DNA of 64,000 nucleotides from Dermatobacter hominis (lineage in GTDB: Bacteria > Actinomycetota > Acidimicrobiia > Acidimicrobiales > Microtrichaceae), in contig NZ_CP085840.1 in assembly GCF_020715685.1 (NCBI RefSeq), positions 1,674,001 to 1,738,000 of the forward strand. The letters run 5' to 3'. Positions 36,252-43,791 of the stretch are shown here, in pieces. A program made the translations under genes and the position numbers. The notes under the pieces are model-generated. The model ran no database searches. It was given only the letters and a program-made list of their open reading frames with translations, and was not told the origin of the DNA. Positions within the stretch are counted from its first letter, which is position 1, and each line of letters opens with the position of its first letter.

Positions 36252-36277
36252 GTTTCAAGGTCACCGGGTCCGGGTAG
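36252..36277 (+). promoter_or_regulatory. SigB/SigF-like stress promoter
   Basis: GTTT at 36252-36255, 16 bp, then GGGTAG at 36272-36277. This is the best match in the window to the actinobacterial SigB/SigF consensus (GTTT, 15-17 bp, GGGTAT). The start GTG at 36288 is ten bases further. The -35 overlaps the right arm of a CCCCCGGGGG palindrome at 36243-36252. Confidence 0.65.
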
Positions 36278-36287
36278 CGACACCGCC

Positions 36288-36620
36288 GTGCGATCACGGC
36301 GACAGGAACGGGAGCTGAGCCGACGGGAGCTGAGCCGGGATCGCAGCTTCGACACCCCGGTGGTCCAGCAGCTCGCGCTCACCCGGCCTCCGCTGCGCCA
36401 GGTGACGACCACGCTCGAGCTGCTCGGCCTCGAGGAGCTCGCCCCCTGCGAGCTCGAGGCGCTCCGGGCGCTGGCCGTGCGCTTCTTCAGGGCCGAGCGG
36501 CGCCTCGAGGTCCTGGCCGACCGACCCCGGATCAAGCGCCAGCTGCTCGAGGCCGGGATGGGCGCCCTGCTCGTCCGCCGGGACCACCGGGCCCCCGTGG
36601 CCGTCCGCCGCTCCGTCTGA
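36288..36620 (+). CDS. Small basic protein of unknown function
   Basis: I do not recognise this 110-residue protein. It is Arg/Leu-rich, predicted mostly helical, with a charged N-terminus (RSRRQERELSRRELSRD) and a central amphipathic stretch TTTLELLGLEELAPCELEALRALAVRFFRAERRLEVLADR. No membrane segment or signal is seen. Support for a real gene: a strong stress-type promoter (GTTT-N16-GGGTAG) ending ten bases before the GTG, coding-like third-position GC, and a hairpin right after its stop. It is probably expressed under general stress. Confidence 0.6.
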   Translation: MRSRRQERELSRRELSRDRSFDTPVVQQLALTRPPLRQVTTTLELLGLEELAPCELEALRALAVRFFRAERRLEVLADRPRIKRQLLEAGMGALLVRRDHRAPVAVRRSV

Positions 36621-36626
36621 GCCGCA

Positions 36627-36645
36627 GGCCCCCCGCTGCGGGGCC
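36627..36645. terminator. GC hairpin between convergent genes
   Basis: Arms GGCCCC (36627-36632) and GGGGCC (36640-36645) with a 7-base loop. It lies between the stops of the convergent genes 36288-36620 and 36666-37403. It has no U-tract. Confidence 0.5.
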
Positions 36646-36665
36646 GGCGTCGACGTCGCCCCCGT

Positions 36666-37403
36666 TCAGCCGACGTCGACGCCGGCCGCCGACGCCAGCT
36701 CGCGGAACCGCACCGCGTTCCGGGGTGCGCACGCCTGCGGGTCGTTGTTGAAGAACGCGAACCCCCGCGCCCCGGTGCCCCACCCGTCGACGATGCGGTC
36801 GCGCCACGACCGGAGCGCCCGGTCCCCGTAGCAGGGCCGCGGCCTCGCGGTGCCCTCGTGCAGGCGCACGTAGCACCAGTCCGCCGTGACCCAGGCCGGC
36901 TCCTGGGGTCGGCCGTCGCGGTCGGTCCGCACCAGCGGGACCGACCGCTCGCCGAGGAGCGAGCGGACCTCGTCGACGAACCAGCTGTCGTGGCGCAGCT
37001 CGACCGCGAGGGGTACGTCCGCCGGCCAGCGTTCGAGCACCGCCGCCAGCCGATCGACGTCGATCCGGAAGTCCGGCGGGAGCTGCAGGAGGGCGGCGCC
37101 GAGCTTCGGACCGAGCGGTTCGGCGCGGTCCAGGAAGCGCTCGATCGGCTCCTCGGGATCGCGAAGCCGCCGCACGTGGGTCAGGTAGCGGCTCACCTTG
37201 AGCACGAAGCAGAAGTCGTCGGGCGTCGCCTCGGCCCAGTGGGCGACCGTGTGGCGCTCGGGCAGCCGGTAGAAGGAGCTGTTGACCTCGACCGTGCCGA
37301 ACGTGGCCGCGTACGCGGCCAGCCATCCGCTCGTCGGGCGCCCGCCGTAGAAGGCCTCCCGCCAGCTGCGGTACTGCCATCCCGATGTCCCGACCCGGAG
37401 CAC
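36666..37403 (-). CDS. DUF72 (YecE-like) family protein
   Basis: A 245-residue TIM-barrel protein of the DUF72 family: VGTSGWQYRSWREAFY at the start, FGTVEVNSSFYRLP, FCFVLKVSRYLTHVRRL, LGAALLQLPPDF, VAVELRHDSWF-like strand and YVRLHEG near the end. The biochemical role of the family is unsettled. The GTG start lies nine bases after a minus-strand GGGTAG (37413-37418), the same spacing as several stress genes here, although no convincing -35 is present. The gene is slightly shorter than typical members. Confidence 0.88.
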   Translation of the reverse strand: MLRVGTSGWQYRSWREAFYGGRPTSGWLAAYAATFGTVEVNSSFYRLPERHTVAHWAEATPDDFCFVLKVSRYLTHVRRLRDPEEPIERFLDRAEPLGPKLGAALLQLPPDFRIDVDRLAAVLERWPADVPLAVELRHDSWFVDEVRSLLGERSVPLVRTDRDGRPQEPAWVTADWCYVRLHEGTARPRPCYGDRALRSWRDRIVDGWGTGARGFAFFNNDPQACAPRNAVRFRELASAAGVDVG

Positions 37404-37497
37404 CCCGGTGCCCTACCCGGCCGGGACCGGGGCCCGCGATCCCCCGATCCGGTGGTTTGTCCCCGTTCGGCGGCGGGAACCTCCCGATCCGACCAGT

Positions 37498-37530
37498 CGA
37501 CCGGGACGACCAGCCGACCGGGACGACCAG
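37498..37530 (+). repeat. Two tandem copies of a 16-bp unit in a leader
   Basis: CGACCGGGACGACCAG occurs at 37498-37513 and 37515-37530 (17-bp period) in the leader of the small gene at 37551. Upstream at 37455-37480 stands GTTT, 16 bp, GGGAAC, a variant of the stress promoter pattern. It could be a regulatory direct repeat or a chance duplication. Confidence 0.6.
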
Positions 37531-37550
37531 ACGGACGACGAAGGGGCCAC

Positions 37551-37736
37551 ATGGACGCGATCGAGGTAGGCGCGATCGACGTGGACGCGATCGGCACTCG
37601 AGGGGAGCACCCGCTCGATGACCGTGGGGCGGCGATGCCGTTCAGCCCCTCGGAGCACGAGCGTCGACGCCGCAAGGCCGCCGAACGGGACGCCCGACGC
37701 GACGCCCGGTCCGAGCGGTGGGCGGTGGCGTCGTGA
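37551..37736 (+). CDS. Small protein of unknown function (61 aa)
   Basis: A 61-residue protein: an acidic, repetitive N-terminus (EVGAIDVDAIG) and a strongly basic helical C-terminus (SEHERRRRKAAERDARRDARSERW). Nothing identifies a family. AGGGG lies about seven bases before the ATG. The next gene overlaps its stop as GTGA, which supports translation of both. A GTTT-N16-GGGAAC element at 37455-37480 could drive the pair. Confidence 0.5.
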   Translation: MDAIEVGAIDVDAIGTRGEHPLDDRGAAMPFSPSEHERRRRKAAERDARRDARSERWAVAS

Positions 37737-37993
37737 CCGCCACGATGCCCGCGCCGGTGACCGGTGACGTGCATGTCGAGGTCGAGGTGCGCGGGTCGGT
37801 CCGCCGGCTGCGCTGGACCGATCACGGCGTGCGCGGCGACCGCGACGCGCTCGACCGCCTCCTCCGCAGCGCGGACGAGCCCGACGATGCGATCTCGTTC
37901 CTCCGAGCGGTCCGCCTCGCCTTCGGCGACGGGTTCACCACGCACGTGGCCGAGCCCGGTGCCGACGACGCCGGCCTGCTCGCGGCGACCTGA
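37733..37993 (+). CDS. Small conserved-looking protein of unknown function (86 aa)
   Basis: An 86-residue protein beginning with GTG in a 4-bp overlap with the 61-residue gene. The sequence alternates like a small alpha/beta domain: DVHVEVEVRGSVRRLRWTDHGVRGD, then helix DALDRLLRSADEPDDAISFLRAVRLAFGDG, then strand TTHVAE. No motif was recognised. It lies 60 bp before the CinA gene. Confidence 0.55.
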   Translation: MTATMPAPVTGDVHVEVEVRGSVRRLRWTDHGVRGDRDALDRLLRSADEPDDAISFLRAVRLAFGDGFTTHVAEPGADDAGLLAAT

Positions 37994-38053
37994 TCCATCG
38001 CGGCTCCGGTCGCGACGACTGGTCGACGAGGCTGCGGGTAGGCAGATCGCGAC

Positions 38054-38563
38054 ATGGAACCCGCCGGACCAGACCGATCCCTGACCACGCTGGCCGAGCT
38101 GGCCGCGCAGCGGCTGCAGGGCCGGACGCTCGCCTGCGCCGAGTCGTTCACGGCCGGCCTCCTCTGCCAGGCCATGGCCTCCGTCGAGAGCTCGTCCGAC
38201 TGGTTCAGAGGAGGCCTCGTCAGCTACCAGTCCCGGGTCAAGCACGAGGTGCTGGGGGTCCGACCGGGCCCGGTCGTGGCGGAGGCGGCGGCGCGGGACA
38301 TGGCGGTCGGCGTCGCCCGGCTGCTGGACGCCGACATCGCGGTCGCCACCACCGGGGTGGCCGGACCGACCGAGCAGGACGGCCGGCCGCCGGGCGAGGT
38401 GGTCATCGGGTGGATGGTCGACGGCCACGTCGGCGCCGAGACCCTGCACATCCCCGGTGATCCCGAGACGGTCATCGAACGTGGCGCCCGAGCCGCCATC
38501 GTCCGCCTCACCGCCGCGCTCAGCGGCGAGGAGGCGGCCCGGCCACTGAGCGACCAGCTCTGA
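38054..38563 (+). CDS. CinA C-terminal domain protein, nicotinamide-nucleotide amidase (PncC-like)
   Basis: A 169-residue stand-alone CinA/PncC domain, which deamidates NMN to nicotinate mononucleotide in pyridine-nucleotide recycling. Family blocks: TLACAESFTAGLLCQAMASVESSSDWFRGGLVSYQ, VAEAAARDMAVGVARLL, DIAVATTGVAGPTEQDG and GEVVIGWMVDG. The usual ESCTGG reads ESFTAG, still with the conserved Ser. GGGTAG at 38036-38041 lies 12 bases before the ATG, placing it in the inferred stress regulon; the -35 region is weak. The NAD synthetase at 48102 gives a possible metabolic link. Confidence 0.88.
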   Translation: MEPAGPDRSLTTLAELAAQRLQGRTLACAESFTAGLLCQAMASVESSSDWFRGGLVSYQSRVKHEVLGVRPGPVVAEAAARDMAVGVARLLDADIAVATTGVAGPTEQDGRPPGEVVIGWMVDGHVGAETLHIPGDPETVIERGARAAIVRLTAALSGEEAARPLSDQL

Positions 38564-38635
38564 GCCACGACGCCGACTGGCCCGCGCCACGGGCCGACCT
38601 CCCGGGCGGCGCCGCGCCGGCGCCACGGACCGGGC

Positions 38636-39631
38636 TCAGGCCGCGACGGCCTCGGCAGGAGCGGGGCGCAGCGACGAGCTGCCCTCCTCGAACGAGTCGA
38701 GGAGGTGCCCGGCGAAGCGGCGCTCGACCAGGTCGAGGGCCAACGCCCCGAAGGCGACCTCGCGCCCTCCCTCGGGGTGCCGCTCCAGGTAGCCGCCCAC
38801 GAGGTCGGTCCGCGCGAGCACCTCGTGGTAGGCGTCGGCCTCCACGTGCACGTCGAAGAACCGGCGACCCCGTTCCGACACCCCGACCGCGGCCAGCGCG
38901 GCCGAGTACCGCGCCATCGGACCGGTGCTCGTCATCTCGAACAGCGCGAGGTGGCCGAGCAGCGCCGGGGTGAGGCGGCGCTGGAGGCCGAGCAGGCTGA
39001 TCAGGTTGCCGGTCGCCAGCGTCGTCGCGGGGAGCCGGTCGACGTACCGGCCGTAGGTCGGGTCGAGCCCGAGCTCGTCCATCGTCTCGGCCCAGAGCTC
39101 CGCGTGCGCGGCACCGGGCACGCCCCGTCCGTACTCGTCGGACTGGATCTCGACGAGCGCCGCCTTCGCCCGGCCGTCGAGGCGCGGCATCGCCCACGTG
39201 TGGGGGTCCGCCTCCTTGAGCTGGTAGGCCGAGCGGTGGATCGCGAACTCCCGCATCATGCCCAGGTCCGACCGCTCCAGGAGGTACCGCGACAGCGACG
39301 GGCCGTCGCTCGGCGCCGACAGGCGCTCGAGGAGGGCCACCGCATCGCGGGGGACGAGGCCCACCTCCGACCGCAGCTGGGCCTCCATCGCGTCCTCGAG
39401 TCGGTGCCGGACGCGCAGGACCTCGTCGTCGCGCTCCATGCGCTCGTCGACGCCGGCGTAGCCCCGGTACGAGAGCTCGTACACCACGTGGAGGGCGAGC
39501 TGCGCGTCCTCGTCGCCGAGCACGTCGGCGGGGCTCGTCGACGGGATCCGCACCTCGCCGGTCCGGAGGTGCTCGACCAGCGACGACGACAGCCGGCCGC
39601 GGGGGATGGGGAGGGTCTGCCCGGGCGTCAT
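38636..39631 (-). CDS. Haem-oxygenase-like diiron (iron-containing redox) family protein
   Basis: A 331-residue all-helical protein of the iron-containing redox enzyme family (Haem_oxygenase_2 / HDO superfamily). Likely metal ligands sit in ALHVVYELSY, VEIQSDEYGRG and the late HVEADAYHE, matching the E/H/D/H arrangement of these non-haem diiron proteins. Members catalyse oxidative fragmentation or N-oxygenation, but the substrate here is unknown. It has one of the clearest stress-type promoters in the window (39641-39665), nine bases before the ATG. The C-terminal tail is Ala/Ser/Pro-rich. Confidence 0.83.
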   Translation of the reverse strand: MTPGQTLPIPRGRLSSSLVEHLRTGEVRIPSTSPADVLGDEDAQLALHVVYELSYRGYAGVDERMERDDEVLRVRHRLEDAMEAQLRSEVGLVPRDAVALLERLSAPSDGPSLSRYLLERSDLGMMREFAIHRSAYQLKEADPHTWAMPRLDGRAKAALVEIQSDEYGRGVPGAAHAELWAETMDELGLDPTYGRYVDRLPATTLATGNLISLLGLQRRLTPALLGHLALFEMTSTGPMARYSAALAAVGVSERGRRFFDVHVEADAYHEVLARTDLVGGYLERHPEGGREVAFGALALDLVERRFAGHLLDSFEEGSSSLRPAPAEAVAA

Positions 39632-39640
39632 GGGACTCGA

Positions 39641-39665
39641 CTACCCGTCCGCGGCGACGGCAAAC
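39641..39665 (-). promoter_or_regulatory. SigB/SigF-like stress promoter (minus strand)
   Basis: On the minus strand GTTT (39662-39665), 15 bp, GGGTAG (39641-39646), then nine bases to the ATG at 39631. The TA of GGGTAG is 12 bases before the start codon, so the transcript is probably leaderless. Confidence 0.65.
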
Positions 39666-39792
39666 CGGCCTGACCCTCCCCCGACCGGGGGAACTCCCCG
39701 CAACGGGTCTGAGCGGCATCACCCTGGGTAGGGGTCGGGGCACGATGCGGTCGGCCGTACGCGCGCCGGCACGAGACGAGGAGAGCACCCGC

Positions 39793-40146
39793 GTGGACCC
39801 GAAGGACCTGGCCATCGAGACCGACGTGCTGGACATCGGCGACGGGCGGTTGACCGGTCGAGCGGTCGTCACGGGCGACCTCGACGTCTCGGTGACCGAC
39901 CTCCTCGAGTCGCGCCTCGTCGCCCTGCGCGAGGCCGGTGCCACCGACCTCATCGTCGACGCCACCGACGTCACGTTCCTCGACTCCTCGGGCCTCCGTG
40001 CGCTGATCCACGCCCGGAACGAGTTCGAGGGGGCGGGGGGCACGTTCATCATCGACGGCATGAGCCCCGCCGTCCGACGTGTCCTGGACCTCTGCGGCAT
40101 GCTCGACCTGGGCGCGCTGCCCGGCGTCGCCGAGGGCTCGGCCTGA
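39793..40146 (+). CDS. STAS-domain anti-sigma factor antagonist (RsbV/SpoIIAA-like)
   Basis: A 117-residue STAS protein. The key segment VTFLDSSGLRALIHARNEF carries the phosphorylatable Ser of the D-S-S-G motif, targeted by RsbW-type kinases and restored by PP2C phosphatases. Unphosphorylated, it binds the anti-sigma kinase and frees the sigma factor. The start is the GTG at 39793, with GAGGAG about eight bases upstream; an ATG at 39745 is possible. GGGTAG at 39726-39731 with GGTC 16 bp upstream could be a stress promoter, implying positive feedback. The PP2C gene at 40988 and the RsbW-like fusion at 57174 are candidate partners. Confidence 0.9.
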   Translation: MDPKDLAIETDVLDIGDGRLTGRAVVTGDLDVSVTDLLESRLVALREAGATDLIVDATDVTFLDSSGLRALIHARNEFEGAGGTFIIDGMSPAVRRVLDLCGMLDLGALPGVAEGSA

Positions 40147-40212
40147 GCCGTCGGCCGGGCGAGGCCTGAGCCGTCGGCCGGGCGAGGCCTGAGCCGCCGG
40201 CCGGGCGAGGAC
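40144..40212 (+). repeat. Three tandem 23-bp repeats starting at the STAS stop codon
   Basis: Units at 40144-40166, 40167-40189 and 40190-40212. The first two are identical; the third differs at two positions. Each begins with TGA (the first is the STAS stop codon) and contains GGCCGGGCGAGGCC-like dyads that could form hairpins. The array fills most of the gap before the LuxR gene and may act as a terminator or be a recent slippage product. Confidence 0.85.
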
Positions 40213-40310
40213 TGCGACGAGGTCGCTCACCCGGGTCCGCCCGCCAATTCCCCCGAACGGGGGACGCCCGGAACGTGTGCGTGGCGCGGGGGTCAGCCAT
40301 TCTCTCCCCC

Positions 40311-40991
40311 GTGCCGTCCTCCCCGCCGCCTGATGCCCTGGTCAGCGTGGCCGCCGTCAACGACTACGACCTCGTGGTGCACGGCCTCGCCGAGATGCTC
40401 CGCCACGACAGCCGGCTCGACGTCAAGGAGCGGATCGTGATCGGCGAGCCGGTCATCGAGCGCGTGCAGGTGGCGTTGTTCGACACGTTCGGCCGGACCG
40501 AACCGATCGAGTCGGAGATCTCCCGGCTGCTCAGCGAACCGCTCGTCGAGCGCGTGGTGGTGTTCTCGATGGACCTGCTCCCCGACATGGTCGACGCCGC
40601 GATGGGTGCCGGGGCGTCGGGCTTCATCTCGAAGGGGCTCACCCGCCCCGAGATCGCCGAGGCCGTCCTCCGCGTCGCGGCCGGCCAGGAGGTGCGGGCG
40701 ATCGCGCACCGCCGCACGCCGGTGGAGCCCGAGCTCGACTGGCCCGGCCGCGGCCAGGGCCTGTCCATGCGGGAGAGCGAGGTCCTCGTCCTGGCCGCCG
40801 AGGGCCTGACGAACGCGGAGATCGGCCGGGCCCTCTACATCGGTACGGAAACGGTGAAGTCGCACCTGCACGCGGCCTACACGAAGCTCAAGGTGCGCAA
40901 CCGGGTGGAGGCGACCGCGATGGTCCACCGCTCCCCCTCGTTCCGCCAGGCGCGCTCGGGCCGGCACGATCTCGGACCCACCGCCCCGTGA
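40311..40991 (+). CDS. LuxR/NarL-type response regulator, paralogue 2
   Basis: A 226-residue response regulator: receiver with VAAVNDYDLVVHGLAEML, Asp58 in ALFDTFGRTE and Lys in FISKGLT; LuxR DNA-binding domain LSMRESEVLVLAAEGLTNAEIGRALYIGTETVKSHLHAAYTKLKVRNRVEAT. Very similar to the regulator at 32290-32955. It heads a four-gene signalling operon in which every junction is a 4-bp overlap (LuxR, receiver-PP2C, histidine kinase, Rcp1-like). CATTCT at 40298-40303, seven bases before the GTG, may be its -10. A CCCCCGAACGGGGG palindrome stands at 40250-40263. Confidence 0.9.
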   Translation: MPSSPPPDALVSVAAVNDYDLVVHGLAEMLRHDSRLDVKERIVIGEPVIERVQVALFDTFGRTEPIESEISRLLSEPLVERVVVFSMDLLPDMVDAAMGAGASGFISKGLTRPEIAEAVLRVAAGQEVRAIAHRRTPVEPELDWPGRGQGLSMRESEVLVLAAEGLTNAEIGRALYIGTETVKSHLHAAYTKLKVRNRVEATAMVHRSPSFRQARSGRHDLGPTAP

Positions 40992-42121
40992 CGGACCCCC
41001 GGCGGTCACCGCTCCTCCTCGTGGAGGACGACGACGGTGACGCCGTGCTCTTCCGTGAGCTGCTGTCGGACGACCCGCTCGGCGCGGAGCTCGTGGTCGC
41101 ACGAGACGTGCACGAGGCGCTGGCCGTGACCTCCGCGGCCGCGCCCGTGGCATGCGTGCTGGACCTGGGCCTACCGGGGTTCCGGGAGCTCGAGGCGCTC
41201 GAGGAGTACCGGGCCGCGGCGCCTGACGTGCCCGTCGTCGTGCTCACCGGCCGGACCGACGGCGATCTCGTGGTGCAGGCGCTCTCGCTGGGCGCACAGG
41301 ACTTCCTCATCAAGGGCGAGGAGAGCGGGCACTCGATCTCCCGGGCGATCCGCTTCTCCGTCGAGCGCCGCCGGGCCGAGGCGGCCGCCGCGGCCCTCGC
41401 CGTCGCCGAGACCAGGGCCGCGGAGCAGCAGCGGCTCGAGAGCTCGTTGCTGGGGCGCGTCTCGATCCCGAGCCCGGAGCTCCGCTGGGACAGCCGCTAC
41501 GTCGTGGCCCGCGACGGCGTGGTCGGCGGGGACTTCCTCGACTGCGTCGAGCTCGACGACGGGACGGTCCGGCTCGTGATCGGCGACGTCTCCGGCCACG
41601 GACCCGACGAGGCCGCGCTCGGCGTGGCCCTCCGGGTGGCGTGGCGGTCGCTCGTGCTGTCGTCGGGCCCGCAGGCCGACGTGCTGCCGTCCCTCGAGCA
41701 GGTGCTCGTCTCGGAGCGCCACCAGGACGCAGACTTCGCCACCGTGTGCGACCTCACGATCCCGCCGGAGCGGACCTCGGTGGTCGTGCGCAGCGCGGGC
41801 CACCCGCCGCCGATCCTCGACGGCAGCACCCTGCTGGTCGACGAGGAGCGGTGCGCGCCGCTCGGGGTCGGACGCTGCCCGGAGCGGTCGGGGACCCGCC
41901 TGACGTTGGCGCCCCCGGCGCGCATCCTGCTGTACACCGACGGCCTCTTCGAGATCAGGCGCGCCGACGGCCGCATCGGGGAGCTCGAGGAGCTCGTCGC
42001 CCACGTCGCGGCCCGGCCGTCGGACGGCCTCGACGACCTGCTGGCATCGATCGAGCACCTCGCCGTCGGCGGGTGGCGCGACGACGTCGCGATCGCCGTG
42101 CTCGAGATCGGCGCGCGGTGA
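40988..42121 (+). CDS. Receiver domain fused to PP2C/SpoIIE-type phosphatase (RsbU-like)
   Basis: A 377-residue protein. Receiver at ~8-125: acidic cluster LVEDDDGD, phosphoacceptor Asp59 in VLDLGLPG, Lys in FLIKGEE. A short coiled coil (RRRAEAAAAALAVAETRAAEQQRLE) leads to a SpoIIE/PP2C phosphatase with GGDFLDC (GGD metal site), VIGDVSGHGPDEA, RSAGHPPPIL, LLYTDGLFE and WRDDVAIAVL. It should dephosphorylate a STAS antagonist such as the product of 39793-40146 when its receiver is phosphorylated, releasing a stress sigma factor. Its GTG overlaps the upstream LuxR stop. Confidence 0.93.
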   Translation: MTDPRRSPLLLVEDDDGDAVLFRELLSDDPLGAELVVARDVHEALAVTSAAAPVACVLDLGLPGFRELEALEEYRAAAPDVPVVVLTGRTDGDLVVQALSLGAQDFLIKGEESGHSISRAIRFSVERRRAEAAAAALAVAETRAAEQQRLESSLLGRVSIPSPELRWDSRYVVARDGVVGGDFLDCVELDDGTVRLVIGDVSGHGPDEAALGVALRVAWRSLVLSSGPQADVLPSLEQVLVSERHQDADFATVCDLTIPPERTSVVVRSAGHPPPILDGSTLLVDEERCAPLGVGRCPERSGTRLTLAPPARILLYTDGLFEIRRADGRIGELEELVAHVAARPSDGLDDLLASIEHLAVGGWRDDVAIAVLEIGAR

Positions 42122-43791
42122 GCGACGCGCCGCTGCCCCTGTCGACGCTGGCGCGCCGGATGGTCGTGGCCGCCGCCGTCGTGACCGTGCTCCTCGGCCT
42201 CCTGCTCGCCGCGTCGCTGCGGGTCCAGGCGACCGCCCGGTCGCGATTGATCGACACGCTGGACCCGGGCTCGGTGTCGGTCGAGCAGCTCCGGTCCTCG
42301 CTCGTCGACCAGGAGACCGGGATCCGGGGCTACGCGCTGGGCGGCACCGAGGACCTCCTGGCCCCCTATCGGGACGGCCTGGCCCGCGAGCGGCGGATCG
42401 AACGGGAGCTCGCCGCCGCCTTCGGCGCGGCGGGCGACGCCTCGCTCCGGGCCCGCGTCGCCGCGGTGACGCGGTCCGCCGACGCCTGGCGCGAGCAGGT
42501 GGCGACCCCGCTCATCGACGGCCGGTCGCCGGCCACGATCGCCGCCGTGGTCGAGTCGTCCAAGCCGCTGTTCGACGAGGTCCGCTCGGAGCTCGACGCC
42601 GTCGACGAGCGCATCGAGCAGGAGCGCCGGGCCGCCCGCGCCGACCTGACGACCGCCACGCGGGCGGTGATCGGGAGCGTCGCGGCCACGCTCGTCGTGC
42701 TGGCCGTCGGCCTGGCGTTGGCGACCCGTGTCCTCCGCCGCCGAGTGATCGGCCCCGTCGCGCAGCTGAACGAGCGGGTCCGCGACGTCGCCGACGGCGA
42801 CTTCGACGCCGACCTCGACGTCGCCGGCCCGCGCGAGATCGTCGAGCTGTCCCAGTCGGCGAGCCGGATGCGCGACCGCATCCGGGCGGAGCTCCACGCG
42901 TCGGAGACGGCCCGCGCCGAGCTCCACCAGCAGGCCGAGGAGCTGAACCGGTCGAACCGGGACCTCGAGCAGTTCGCGTACGTCGCCTCGCACGACCTCC
43001 AGGAGCCGCTGCGCAAGGTGTCGTCGTTCTGCCAGCTGCTCGAGGACCGCTACGGCGACGTGCTCGACGAGCGAGGCACGACCTACGTGCACTTCGCAGT
43101 GGACGGGGCGCAGCGGATGCAGGCGCTGATCGGCGACCTCCTCGCCTTCTCGCGCGTCGGGCGCAGCACCGACTCCTTCCGCTCGGTGGACCTCGACGAC
43201 CTGGTGCAGGAGCTCGTCGCCGGACTCGGCACGACGCTCGACGAGCTCGGCGGCTCCGTCCAGGCCGGACCCCTGCCCGTCGTCGACGGCGACCCGTCGC
43301 TGCTGCGGGCGCTGTTCACGAACCTCATCTCCAACTCGATCAAGTACCGGTCCGGCGAGCCGCCCCTGATCCGCATCACGGCGGAGCCCGGCGACGGCGG
43401 GTGGCGCCTCCGGCTGCGCGACAACGGCATCGGGATCGAGCCGCAGTACCGGGAGAAGGTGTTCGTCATCTTCCAGCGGCTCCACGGCCGCGACGAGTAC
43501 GAGGGCACCGGGATCGGCCTCGCGCTGTGCAAGAAGATCGTCGAGTTCCACGGGGGCTCGATCGCGCTCGGCGAACCGCCCGACGGGGAGGGCACGCAGG
43601 TCGACATCTGGCTCCCGGCGGGGCGCGCAGCCGATCCCGACGGCACCGGCCTCGACGGCACCGGCCTCGATGGCACCACCGACGTCGTCGACGACGACAC
43701 CCCGCTCGACGGGACCCGACCCCTCGACGGACCCACCGCCCTCGACGAACCCCTCGACGAGCCGGACGAGCCGGCCAGGAGCACCCCATGA
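42118..43791 (+). CDS. CHASE3-HAMP sensor histidine kinase
   Basis: A 557-residue membrane kinase. TM1 ~14-33; extracytoplasmic CHASE3-like helical domain (SSLVDQETGIRGYALGGTEDLLAPY); TM2 ~180-203; HAMP (RRRVIGPVAQLNERVRDVADGDF); HisKA with His292 in YVASHDLQEPLRK, the type found in phytochrome-like kinases; ATPase with NLISNSIKY, RDNGIGIE, FVIFQRLHGRDEYEGTGIGLAL. A low-complexity acidic tail (~508-557) with DGTGL repeats follows. GTG start overlapping the PP2C stop; its own stop overlaps the next receiver gene. It should sense an envelope signal and phosphorylate the co-encoded receivers. Confidence 0.93.
   Translation: MSDAPLPLSTLARRMVVAAAVVTVLLGLLLAASLRVQATARSRLIDTLDPGSVSVEQLRSSLVDQETGIRGYALGGTEDLLAPYRDGLARERRIERELAAAFGAAGDASLRARVAAVTRSADAWREQVATPLIDGRSPATIAAVVESSKPLFDEVRSELDAVDERIEQERRAARADLTTATRAVIGSVAATLVVLAVGLALATRVLRRRVIGPVAQLNERVRDVADGDFDADLDVAGPREIVELSQSASRMRDRIRAELHASETARAELHQQAEELNRSNRDLEQFAYVASHDLQEPLRKVSSFCQLLEDRYGDVLDERGTTYVHFAVDGAQRMQALIGDLLAFSRVGRSTDSFRSVDLDDLVQELVAGLGTTLDELGGSVQAGPLPVVDGDPSLLRALFTNLISNSIKYRSGEPPLIRITAEPGDGGWRLRLRDNGIGIEPQYREKVFVIFQRLHGRDEYEGTGIGLALCKKIVEFHGGSIALGEPPDGEGTQVDIWLPAGRAADPDGTGLDGTGLDGTTDVVDDDTPLDGTRPLDGPTALDEPLDEPDEPARSTP
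43639..43677 (+). repeat. 15-bp coding repeats in the kinase tail
   Basis: Two exact copies of GACGGCACCGGCCTC (43639-43653 and 43654-43668) and a partial third, encoding DGTGL repeats. More degenerate LDG/LDEP units follow to 43780, making an acidic disordered tail. Confidence 0.75.

Noticed and set aside
40144-40212. Tandem repeats considered as a CRISPR array.
   Set aside because: The units are directly adjacent with no spacers, only three copies exist, and no cas gene is present.
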